DNA of 5,000 nucleotides from Bacteriovoracaceae bacterium. Its GTDB lineage: Bacteria > Bdellovibrionota > Bacteriovoracia > Bacteriovoracales > Bacteriovoracaceae. Positions 1 to 5,000 of this stretch are shown here, one piece after another; within the stretch, counting starts at the first letter, position 1; every line of letters begins with the position of its first letter. Made by a program: the position numbers and the translations under genes. The stretch lies in contig JAGSHJ010000239.1 of NCBI GenBank assembly GCA_023954595.1, positions 1-5,000 of the forward strand, written 5' to 3'. The notes beneath the pieces were generated by a model, which saw only the letters and a list, made by a program, of their open reading frames with translations, made no database searches and was not told the DNA's origin.

Positions 1-888
1 ATTCTACAAAATCACCCAGATTGGGAAGTCGTGGGTATCGATTCACGAGATACCGGACGAGTTCAGCCAATTAAAGGTCTTAAGCTCTCAACAATGAAAT
101 ACTCTAGAGGTAATTTTGAAAAACTCTTCAGAGAAAGCAGCTTTGACATCGTCTACCATCTGGCCAGATTCAGCCATTCATCTAGTAGCGGACAAGAAAA
201 TCTAACCAAAAGACTTGAACTAAGTGTTATGGGGACTAATCGAATTCTAGATATAGGACTTCGATTTAACGTTAAAAAGATTATAGTTCTCAGTACCTAT
301 CATGTTTACGGAGCACTCTCTGATAATTCAATATTTCTTCCAGAAGACTCTCCCCTGAAAGCAAGCTTGCAATATCCAGAGCTATTAGATGTTGTGGAGA
401 TGGATCAGATTGCGACAAACTTTATGTGGAAGTATCAGAAAAAGATTGATGTCGTAGTCTTAAGGCCTTGTAATATAATAGGTAATCAAATAAAGAATAC
501 GATGAGTCGCTACTTAATGAATCCTTTGGCATTGCGCCCAATTGATTACAACCCTATGTTTCAATTTATTCATGAATTTGATATGGCCACGGTACTAATG
601 CGCTCAGCAAATGAAGTTCCATCTGGTATTTACAATGTCGCCACAGATGAATTCATAGCCCTTAGAAAGGCATTAAAAGTTGTTGGAGTGAAGGGTATTC
701 CATTCTCCATGGCCTTAGCAGGGCCTTTGAATCATGTGCTTAAAAGAGTAAATATAAAGATCCCGGATTATTTAATCGATTACTTAAAATACTCATGTCT
801 CATCAATAATACTGAAATAAAAAAACACCTAGGTGAGAACTTCTACCGCTTCAGTATTGAAGAGAGCTTAAAGCTTCTTAGGGCCTAG
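1..888 (+). CDS. NAD-dependent epimerase/dehydratase homologue (extended SDR, GalE2-like), 5'-partial
   Basis: The reading frame is open from base 1 and ends at TAG 886-888, so 295 residues are visible. A GTG at 31 lies inside the fold (in VVGID) and is not the start; the gene begins left of the window. Missing are the first strand and the GxxGxxG dinucleotide-binding loop. Visible SDR marks are the acidic end of strand 2 (VVGIDSRD, residues 10-17), FDIVYHLA (48-55), STYHVYG (98-104) and VVVLRPCNIIG (151-161). The later part, with SRYL, a FQFIHEFD-type segment and GIYNVA, resembles from memory the mycobacterial GalE2 (Rv0501) type of atypical extended SDR. Where YxxxK should stand, just before the LRP strand, the sequence reads VVEMD (131-135), so both catalytic residues appear to be missing. 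Members of this subgroup often lack the full active-site tetrad. The fold should be cytoplasmic and bind NAD(P); activity as a sugar epimerase is uncertain and a regulatory or non-catalytic role is possible. Family sure, substrate unknown. Confidence 0.88.
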   Translation: MLQNHPDWEVVGIDSRDTGRVQPIKGLKLSTMKYSRGNFEKLFRESSFDIVYHLARFSHSSSSGQENLTKRLELSVMGTNRILDIGLRFNVKKIIVLSTYHVYGALSDNSIFLPEDSPLKASLQYPELLDVVEMDQIATNFMWKYQKKIDVVVLRPCNIIGNQIKNTMSRYLMNPLALRPIDYNPMFQFIHEFDMATVLMRSANEVPSGIYNVATDEFIALRKALKVVGVKGIPFSMALAGPLNHVLKRVNIKIPDYLIDYLKYSCLINNTEIKKHLGENFYRFSIEESLKLLRA

Positions 889-913
889 TACTAAGTGCCT
901 ATTAAATGAGTTA

Positions 914-942
914 TTGACCTTTTTACCCAATTCTAATAATAT
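914..942 (+). promoter_or_regulatory. Candidate sigma-70 promoter for tRNA-Leu
   Basis: TTGACC (914-919, five of six to the -35 consensus) is followed 17 bp later by TAATAT (937-942, four of six). A closer -10 match, TATAAC at 940-945, would need a 20-bp spacer. Transcription would start near 949-952, a few bases before the mature tRNA end at 958, which is normal for tRNA genes. The gap after the upstream SDR gene is only 69 bp, so read-through transcription of the tRNA is also possible. Confidence 0.5.
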
Positions 943-957
943 AACTCTCACTAAAGT

Positions 958-1043
958 GCCCGGGTGGCGGAATGGTAGACGCAGCGGATTCAAAATCCGC
1001 CGGTAGCAATACTGTGCGAGTTCGAGTCTCGCCCTGGGCACCA
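958..1043 (+). tRNA. tRNA-Leu (anticodon CAA)
   Basis: The full cloverleaf of a class II tRNA is visible. The acceptor stem is GCCCGGG (958-964) with CCTGGGC (1033-1039), seven pairs including one G-U. The discriminator is A1040 and the CCA end (1041-1043) is encoded. The anticodon stem GCGGA/TCCGC (984-988 with 996-1000) encloses loop TTCAAAA, giving anticodon CAA at 991-993, which reads the leucine codon UUG. The long variable arm CGGTA-GCAA-TACTG (1001-1014) is typical of Leu and Ser tRNAs. The T arm is GCGAG-TTCGAGT-CTCGC (1016-1032). Discriminator A and the anticodon point to leucine rather than serine. No intron and no disrupted pair is seen. It stands alone, with no second tRNA in the window. 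Confidence 0.97.
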
Positions 1044-1122
1044 CTTAGTAATCCTAAAGTTATCACCCAATTTTCATCTAGTTTTTTTCGTTGAATTTTT
1101 CAATAACATTTTTGCAATAATT

Positions 1123-1140
1123 AAGTCGACACCACGACTT
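1123..1140. repeat. Small inverted repeat between tRNA-Leu and the convergent small gene
   Basis: AAGTCG (1123-1128) and CGACTT (1135-1140) are exact reverse complements with a 6-base loop. No T-run directly follows on either strand. A T7 run lies at 1082-1088, but no good stem precedes it. The element could contribute to transcription ending between the converging tRNA and minus-strand gene, or it could be chance. Confidence 0.3.
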
Positions 1141-1162
1141 GCGGGGAAGCTTTGATGGTAAA

Positions 1163-1183
1163 GGCCCTAGACTAGCTAGGGCC
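1163..1183 (-). terminator. Strong hairpin downstream of the small exported protein, likely terminator
   Basis: GGCCCTAG (1163-1170) and CTAGGGCC (1176-1183) form a perfect 8-bp stem with loop ACTAG. It begins 10 bases past the TAA of the minus-strand gene (stop at 1194-1196). Read on the minus strand the stem is followed by TTT only, a short U-tract, so termination may be incomplete or partly Rho-assisted. The plus-strand side has no U-tract. The stem is symmetric, so it could also hinder transcription coming from the tRNA side. Confidence 0.6.
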
Positions 1184-1193
1184 AATGGTATGA

Positions 1194-1553
1194 TTATGCG
1201 TCCATTAACTTTTTAGTTTTTTCATCGAGCTTTTTCATCGTTTTACTGAAGCGATTCTTAAACTCTTGCCAGTTCTCCTTAGAGTCTTCAGAAAAGTCTT
1301 CTGCAAACTCGCTAAACTCTTCTTGCAAGTCATCTCTTTGTTCGACTAGATCCTCATATGCATTTTCCATTTTGGCCTTAGTCTCACCTGATGTTCCTGC
1401 CATCTTCTCTTCAATAGTCTCCATTCTATCCTCAATCACTTCCATTTTATCTTCGGCCGTGTCCTTAAATTCTTCCCATTTACTCGACGACGCCGATACG
1501 CCTAAAGCAATAGCCAAAAATGTAGTACCAATAACAACCTTTAATAAATTCAC
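1194..1553 (-). CDS. Small exported coiled-coil protein of unknown function
   Basis: Using the GTG at 1553-1551 as start gives 119 residues. AAAGGAG sits five bases before it; the longer TTG reading (1568) would put that ribosome site inside the coding region. Residues 1-21 look like a Sec signal peptide: MNLLK, then a hydrophobic stretch VVIGTTFLAIALGVSA, with a plausible cut after VSA (19-21). The rest has no proline, is highly charged and should be almost wholly helical. Three tandem heptads are visible: EDKMEVI (34-40), EDRMETI (41-47) and EEKMAGT (48-54). A short GTSGET break follows, then a second acidic helix and a basic C-terminal tail (KTMKKLDEKTKKLMDA). WEEFK (26-30) recurs as WQEFK (95-99). 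There is no lipobox cysteine, so it is a soluble periplasmic or secreted protein. I do not recognise the family; a structural or stress-related role would be guesswork. It is transcribed alone, divergent from the antiporter. Confidence 0.85.
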   Translation of the reverse strand: MNLLKVVIGTTFLAIALGVSASSSKWEEFKDTAEDKMEVIEDRMETIEEKMAGTSGETKAKMENAYEDLVEQRDDLQEEFSEFAEDFSEDSKENWQEFKNRFSKTMKKLDEKTKKLMDA

Positions 1554-1558
1554 AAGAA

Positions 1559-1565
1559 CTCCTTT
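1559..1565 (-). promoter_or_regulatory. Shine-Dalgarno that fixes the GTG start of the small exported protein
   Basis: On the minus strand the order is AAAGGAG, then TTCTT, then GTG. The five-base spacing to GTG (1553-1551) is close to ideal, whereas the upstream TTG at 1568-1566 directly abuts AAAGGAG and cannot use it. Confidence 0.85.
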
Positions 1566-1651
1566 CAATTAGTTAAAACCTAAGCAAGCAAAGCCTGCAA
1601 TAGCTAAAGCCTACTCCTGGATAACTGATGAAAAAACATGATTATCTCAAT

Positions 1652-1671
1652 AAAATGTAAACATTTTTATA
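1652..1671. promoter_or_regulatory. Palindromic candidate operator in the divergent intergenic region
   Basis: AAAATGT-AA-ACATTTT (1652-1667) is a perfect 7+2+7 palindrome with core TGTAAACA. It lies in the 262-bp gap between the small minus-strand gene and the antiporter. On the minus strand a weak promoter can be drawn beside it: TTCTGA (complement of 1690-1695), 18 bp, then TATAAA (complement of 1666-1671). The palindrome would then cover the end of the -10 box and the start site, a usual place for a repressor. It is AT-rich, so chance is possible, and no regulator gene is in view. The rest of the gap, including the repeated AAAGCCT at 1591 and 1606, shows no further clear structure. Confidence 0.4.
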
Positions 1672-1753
1672 CATATTAGACTCGAAAGCTCAGAAGCAAG
1701 ACTTTGCTGTATCTGTATGGCCCAACATAAAAGCATCTTTTTATCTAAGAAAA

Positions 1754-1759
1754 TATAAT
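1754..1759 (+). promoter_or_regulatory. Candidate -10 box for the antiporter gene
   Basis: TATAAT is an exact -10 consensus, placed 56 bp before the antiporter ATG. No acceptable -35 hexamer lies 16-18 bp upstream (about 1730-1737 reads AAAGCATC) and no TGn extension precedes it. If it is used, it may need an activator. It would give a 5' leader of roughly 50 bases. Confidence 0.4.
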
Positions 1760-1815
1760 GATTAAATGAAGCTCTTTTATTTTCAGCCTTTGCAGGTGTT
1801 AATAAACTACCTCGA

Positions 1816-3033
1816 ATGGATAATTACTTTATCAGCCTCGCCATTCTGGGTCTTCTTGGCTTTTTGGCCTCGTGGTTCCCCTTCCTCCTAAAAAAGATAA
1901 ATGTCTCATACAGTATCGGTTTTTTATTATTAGGTTGGCTTAGCTATTCTATTTGGAGCGATGTACTGCCATGGCCGAATCCTATTAGAGAGCAAGAACT
2001 TACCGTGAAGCTAACAGAGCTACTCGTTATAGTTGCCTTAATGGCCACTGGTTTAAGAATTGATCGCCGTTTTTCCTTAAAGAGCTGGAAGGCTCCCTTG
2101 CGCTTGGTTGGAATTTATATGCTACTTAGTGCCTGCGCACTATCTAGTGTGTCCTATTTTCTTCTGGGCCTTCCTTTATCAGCTGCACTCTTACTAGGTG
2201 CAGTGACCGCCCCTACTGACCCTGTGTTAGCTTCTGATGTCCAAGTAGGTCCACCAAATTCAACGCCCTCGGACGAGGTAAGATTTAGTTTAACTGCTGA
2301 AGCAGGCCTAAACGATGGACTGGCATTTCCGTTAACCTGGCTTGCTATTGCTGTCGCTCAAGCGGCTAATAACGAAAACTTTTTTTGGAGCTGGCTCGAG
2401 CATGATGTCTTTTGGCGTCTAGGCTGTGGAGCAGGAATGGGATTTCTGGCTGGAAAGCTCGTCGCTTATTTTTTCATCTCACTTCCTGAAAAGATTGGTG
2501 TTTTTCAGATGAGAGATGGATTAGTTGCTCTTAGTGCCACAATTTTTACTTACGGTTTAACAGAGATGTTCAACGGCTATGGATTTATAGCAGTATTTAT
2601 AAGCTCTTTAGTTATTAGAAGTCATGAATTTGAACACGAATACCATGAAGAGCTACATTCTTTTATCGACCAAGTGGAGAGAGCTATTCTAAGTGTTTTG
2701 ATTTTCCTCTTTGGTGGAAGCCTTTATAGTGGAATTCTTGGTGAGCTTACAACTCCCATGTTTTTGACAGCTATAATCTTTGTGTTGGTCTTCCGCCCCC
2801 TTGCCGCGAGATTGAGTTTGATTGGAGTAAAATTAAAATCAAAAGAAAAATGGGCAATAAGTTTCTTTGGCATCAAAGGCGTAGGTTCTTTTTTTTATTT
2901 GGCATTTGCCCTGAAAGAACATGACTTTCCATTCAAAGAAGAGTTATGGGCATTCGTTGCTTGCATAGTTCTGATCTCAATTGTAACTCATGGCCTAACG
3001 GCAATTTTATCAATGAAGAAATTAAACCCTTAA
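1816..3033 (+). CDS. CPA1/NhaP-type cation (Na+/K+):proton antiporter
   Basis: The 405-residue product is an inner-membrane protein with about 12-13 hydrophobic helices, the size of the membrane part of NhaP-type exchangers. It lacks the long cytoplasmic tail found in some relatives. Two signatures identify the ion-binding core: APTDP (132-136), with Thr134-Asp135 in the unwound helix, and EAGLNDG (162-168), with Asn166-Asp167. The ND pair is typical of electroneutral CPA1 exchangers rather than the DD of electrogenic ones. Other family marks are the conserved arginine in FRPLAAR (326-332), HEYHEELHSFIDQVE (274-288), and GIKGVGSFFYLAFAL (352-366). The usual GxRG in that last segment is GIKG here (Lys354). 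The likely role is exchange of Na+ or K+ for H+ in pH and salt balance; the ion cannot be told from sequence. ATG 1816 is the only usual start codon after the in-frame TGA at 1759. Its ribosome site is poor (CAGGTG at 1793-1798 is too far), so translation may be weak. Confidence 0.93.
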   Translation: MDNYFISLAILGLLGFLASWFPFLLKKINVSYSIGFLLLGWLSYSIWSDVLPWPNPIREQELTVKLTELLVIVALMATGLRIDRRFSLKSWKAPLRLVGIYMLLSACALSSVSYFLLGLPLSAALLLGAVTAPTDPVLASDVQVGPPNSTPSDEVRFSLTAEAGLNDGLAFPLTWLAIAVAQAANNENFFWSWLEHDVFWRLGCGAGMGFLAGKLVAYFFISLPEKIGVFQMRDGLVALSATIFTYGLTEMFNGYGFIAVFISSLVIRSHEFEHEYHEELHSFIDQVERAILSVLIFLFGGSLYSGILGELTTPMFLTAIIFVLVFRPLAARLSLIGVKLKSKEKWAISFFGIKGVGSFFYLAFALKEHDFPFKEELWAFVACIVLISIVTHGLTAILSMKKLNP

Positions 3034-3211
3034 ACTTGTGCCATCAAAAAACCAGTAACAATAGTAAACCTAAATAATTTGGTACCTTTAAATTAACATC
3101 ACAGCTCTGGCCACGGATTGAATACTAATCAAAAAATTAATTTGCCCTAAGGCCAGTTATTTATACAAAAGCTCACAGTTTTCGGTTATACTCGAGCGCG
3201 ACGACAGCTTG
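3034..3211. other. Non-coding gap between the two transporter genes (upstream part)
   Basis: I find no gene or clear terminator here. Symmetric pieces are TAATTT-GGTACCTTT-AAATTA (about 3075-3095) and the separated arms CTGGCC (3107-3112) and GGCCAG (3151-3156), 38 bases apart. Neither is followed by a T-run, so the end of the antiporter transcript is not evident. A weak -10-like TATACT lies at 3187-3192 without a matching -35. Confidence 0.4.
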
Positions 3212-3250
3212 GTTAAGTTTCTGTTAAGAGAGCTTTCCTTGTTGTATAAA
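3212..3250 (+). promoter_or_regulatory. Candidate activator-type promoter of the AspT-family gene
   Basis: GTTAAG occurs at 3212-3217 and again at 3223-3228, exactly 11 bp apart, so both copies face the same side of the helix. The second copy ends 16 bp before TATAAA (3245-3250) and thus occupies the -35 position, where no TTGACA-like hexamer exists. OmpR/PhoB-type response regulators are known to bind 11-bp direct repeats in this arrangement. The start site would be near 3257, leaving a leader of about 23 bases. The regulator itself is unknown and the match could be chance. Confidence 0.35.
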
Positions 3251-3279
3251 CGGCCCCAGAATAATATTAGTGAGCTGTT

Positions 3280-4863
3280 ATGCTTAACATTTTTACTGAA
3301 CCCTACATTGCTCTGTTCGTTATTATGATGTTCGGAGTTGCCCTCTCTAAAGTATCCTACAAAAAAATTGGCCTAGGTTCTTCTGCAATTGTCATTGTTG
3401 CAATTATATTTGGTCACTTTGGAATACAGACACCTCAATCAATAGAAAAAATTGGACTGATCTTATTCATATTCTCTGTTGGAATTGAGGCAGGACCAGG
3501 TTTTTTCCAAAGTTTTAAAACTGGTGAAGTAAAAAAGTATTTTCCACCAATATTTACAACCCTACTGACAACATTGACCCTTACCTGGATTGCAGCAAAG
3601 GTTCTAGATTTAGACTTCTCATGGGCCGCGGGTTTATTCGCAGGTGTTAATACCTCTACTCCTGCATTAGCGGCCGCCATTGACAACGGGGCAAGCTCAA
3701 ACGCTCTACTTTCATATACCCTGTCCTACCCAGTATCTTTAATTACAACGATTATAATCTTTAGAGCACTACCAAGTCTTTTAAAGATAGATATTGAGAA
3801 GGAAGAGCTAGAGTATAGCAATCAAACGAGAAAGCATTTTCCAACAGTCTATTCAAAGAACTTTTTAGTGGAGAATCCAAATATTACAGGACGCCCACTG
3901 AATGAAATTGATCTGCCACAAATGACTGGCGCATTTCCTTCTAGAATTCAGATTAGTGCAATGGAGTCAGAGGTTCCATCTAGTACGACAACAATTGAGC
4001 TTGGGGATAAGCTCAAAATCATTGGGGACGAAATCTCCCTTGCTAAAGCAGAGCTTGTTGTGGGTAAGCCCATATTGGATATCATGCCTCTTTCTTCAAG
4101 AGAGACTGTAATAAATGTGCTTGTGACAGCACCAATGGCAATTGGAAAATCACTAGAGCAACTAAACTTAAATGAGACTTGGTTTGCTGAGGTAATACAA
4201 ATAAGAAGATCTGGAATTGATCTTGCTCCAAATGGCAAAACCCGACTTCGTTATGGTGATAAGCTTCAAGTCGCTCTCAACCGCGATAGCGTTGAAGGTC
4301 TGACCAACATGCTAGGTGGAACAGAGTCTTCTCAAATTGACTTTCTTCCAATTGCGGCCAGCATCTCCCTTGGGGTTGCAGTCGGCCAATTTACGATTCA
4401 AATAGGACAGAGCCAAATCGGTCCAGGCATCACAGGTGGAATACTTTTTGCGACCCTTCTTCTAGGTCGAGTCGGCAAAACAGGATCTCTATTATGGAGT
4501 ATCGCAGGTCCAACAAATCAGTTTCTAAGACAGCTTGGAATGATGCTCTTTCTTTGTGGGATTGGCTCAAATGCAGGTGGAAATATAGCAAGTGCTTTTG
4601 AGAACAATGGACTAATAGCCCTAGGCTCATCCATCTTAATTATCGTTCTTGCAATTGCCGTGAGTTGTCTTGTATGTCTTAAAATTTGCAAAATGAACAA
4701 GCTTCAATTTCTGGGAGCTATGGCGGGTGCCCTAACCTGTTCAGCGGCACTCCCTCTTCCGGAAGATATAAAAAACTCAAACGTGCCTGCGACAAGTTAT
4801 TCGATCACGTATCCGTTTTCGCTTCTACTTACAATTTTCTTAGGACAGCTCTTCTTACTTTAG
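3280..4863 (+). CDS. AspT/YidE/YbjL-family (AAEx) transporter with two RCK-C domains
   Basis: The 527-residue product has the full AAEx plan (family about 530-560): a hydrophobic half (roughly 1-170), two soluble TrkA-C/RCK-C-like domains (about 187-262 and 275-345), then a second hydrophobic half (353-527). The halves are a visible internal duplication. GLILFIFSVGIEAGPGFF (59-76) matches LGMMLFLCGIGSNAGGNI (419-436); GLFAGVNTSTPALAAA (118-133) matches GAMAGALTCSAALPLP (479-494); YPVSL (150-154) matches YPFSL (511-515). The founding member AspT swaps aspartate for alanine at the inner membrane, and others carry different organic or amino acids; many, like YidE and YbjL, have no proven substrate. 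RCK-C domains usually bind a small ligand and could gate transport. There is no aspartate decarboxylase gene in view, so the substrate is left open. ATG 3280 follows an in-frame TGA at 3271-3273; the ribosome site is weak (GTGAG, 3270-3274). It is transcribed apart from the antiporter by the look of the 246-bp gap. Confidence 0.92.
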   Translation: MLNIFTEPYIALFVIMMFGVALSKVSYKKIGLGSSAIVIVAIIFGHFGIQTPQSIEKIGLILFIFSVGIEAGPGFFQSFKTGEVKKYFPPIFTTLLTTLTLTWIAAKVLDLDFSWAAGLFAGVNTSTPALAAAIDNGASSNALLSYTLSYPVSLITTIIIFRALPSLLKIDIEKEELEYSNQTRKHFPTVYSKNFLVENPNITGRPLNEIDLPQMTGAFPSRIQISAMESEVPSSTTTIELGDKLKIIGDEISLAKAELVVGKPILDIMPLSSRETVINVLVTAPMAIGKSLEQLNLNETWFAEVIQIRRSGIDLAPNGKTRLRYGDKLQVALNRDSVEGLTNMLGGTESSQIDFLPIAASISLGVAVGQFTIQIGQSQIGPGITGGILFATLLLGRVGKTGSLLWSIAGPTNQFLRQLGMMLFLCGIGSNAGGNIASAFENNGLIALGSSILIIVLAIAVSCLVCLKICKMNKLQFLGAMAGALTCSAALPLPEDIKNSNVPATSYSITYPFSLLLTIFLGQLFLL

Positions 4864-4882
4864 GCCACAGAGGAAACTTATT

Positions 4883-4902
4883 TATTAAAAGATTCTTTAA
4901 TA
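4883..4902 (+). terminator. AT-rich inverted repeat after the transporter gene, possible weak terminator
   Basis: TATTAAA (4883-4889) and TTTAATA (4896-4902) form a 7-bp A/T-only stem with a 6-base loop, 20 bases after the TAG stop. No T-run follows (CCCATTAC), so it is not a standard intrinsic terminator. It may only protect the transcript end. Confidence 0.3.
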
Positions 4903-4928
4903 CCCATTACTTATAGCGAAGCTTTTGA

Positions 4929-4960
4929 TTAATGCATTAAATTTTCTTTAACAAGAAAAT
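4929..4960. repeat. Tandem palindromes near the right edge
   Basis: TTAATGCATTAA (4929-4940) is a perfect 12-bp palindrome. It is followed without a gap by ATTTTCTT-TAAC-AAGAAAAT (4941-4960), a perfect 8-bp stem with a 4-base loop. Neither has a T-run on the plus strand. A TATAAA at 4984-4989 lies 23 bp further on without a good -35, and could be the promoter of a gene beyond the window, with the palindromes as operator. Otherwise 4864-5000 shows no gene. Confidence 0.35.
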
Positions 4961-5000
4961 CCCTCATTAGAAATTAAACAAACTATAAATAGTCGTAAAT

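Noticed and set aside
31..33. GTG as the start of the SDR gene
   Set aside because: It falls in the middle of the second Rossmann strand (EVVGIDSRD). The frame stays open to base 1, so the gene is truncated by the window edge.
1021..1043. tRNA 3' end as an integration site for a mobile element
   Set aside because: No integrase gene is present and I found no second copy of the tRNA 3' end elsewhere in the window.
1044..1088. Intrinsic terminator for tRNA-Leu at the T7 run (1082-1088)
   Set aside because: The only stem nearby (ACTTAG with CTAAAGT, about 1043-1059) has a bulge and is over 20 bases from the T-run, so it does not form a standard terminator.
1372..1572. Plus-strand open frame opposite the small exported protein
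   Set aside because: It is serine/isoleucine-rich because it is antisense to the heptad-repeat gene, and has no ribosome site. The minus-strand gene has a strong start signal and signal peptide.
3107..3156. CTGGCC/GGCCAG arms as a riboswitch or terminator stem
   Set aside because: Only six pairs separated by 38 bases, with no T-run and no recognisable aptamer pattern.
3435..4700. Several minus-strand open frames inside the AspT-family gene (3435-3686, 3948-4238, 4430-4630, 4518-4700)
   Set aside because: All lie within a well-supported 527-residue gene, are short, overlap one another in part, and show no recognisable domain.
4686..4916. Plus-strand 76-codon frame overlapping the 3' end of the AspT-family gene
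   Set aside because: Most of it is an out-of-frame reading of the carrier's last helices. It has no domain and no convincing ribosome site.

Overview
The window is AT-rich Gram-negative-style chromosomal DNA. It holds four protein genes and one tRNA gene: a 5'-truncated extended-SDR sugar-nucleotide epimerase homologue, tRNA-Leu(CAA), a small exported coiled-coil protein on the minus strand, a CPA1/NhaP-type cation:proton antiporter, and an AspT/YidE-family (AAEx) transporter with two RCK-C domains. I see no mobile element, CRISPR array, phage gene or toxin/defence gene. The encoded CCA on the tRNA and the Sec-type signal peptide are ordinary bacterial traits. The mix of AT-rich coding, a mycobacterial GalE2-like SDR and an AspT-type carrier would fit a Bdellovibrionota or other deltaproteobacterial-type lineage, but that placement is a guess from composition and protein flavour.

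Layout. 1-888 (+): the SDR gene, entering from the left edge without its Rossmann glycine motif. 889-957: a short gap with a promoter-like sequence. 958-1043 (+): tRNA-Leu. 1044-1193: spacer with a strong 8-bp stem (1163-1183) that probably ends the convergent minus-strand gene. 1194-1553 (-): small exported helical protein, whose real start is a GTG behind a textbook Shine-Dalgarno. 1554-1815: divergent intergenic region with a TGTAAACA-centred palindrome and a consensus TATAAT facing the antiporter. 1816-3033 (+): antiporter. 3034-3279: non-coding gap ending in a possible activator-type promoter (an 11-bp-spaced direct repeat just ahead of a TATAAA box). 3280-4863 (+): AspT-family transporter. 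4864-5000: AT-rich non-coding DNA with three consecutive palindromes and no gene.

How the genes relate. The two transporters point the same way but lie 246 bp apart with their own candidate control sequences, so they are probably separate transcription units. Both would act in ion or organic-acid balance at the inner membrane. The SDR, tRNA and coiled-coil gene have no evident functional link to them. This looks like an ordinary core or near-core region. The most notable points are the missing catalytic Tyr/Lys in the SDR, the corrected start of the small exported protein, and candidate operators in the intergenic gaps. Nothing here amounts to a clear undescribed system.
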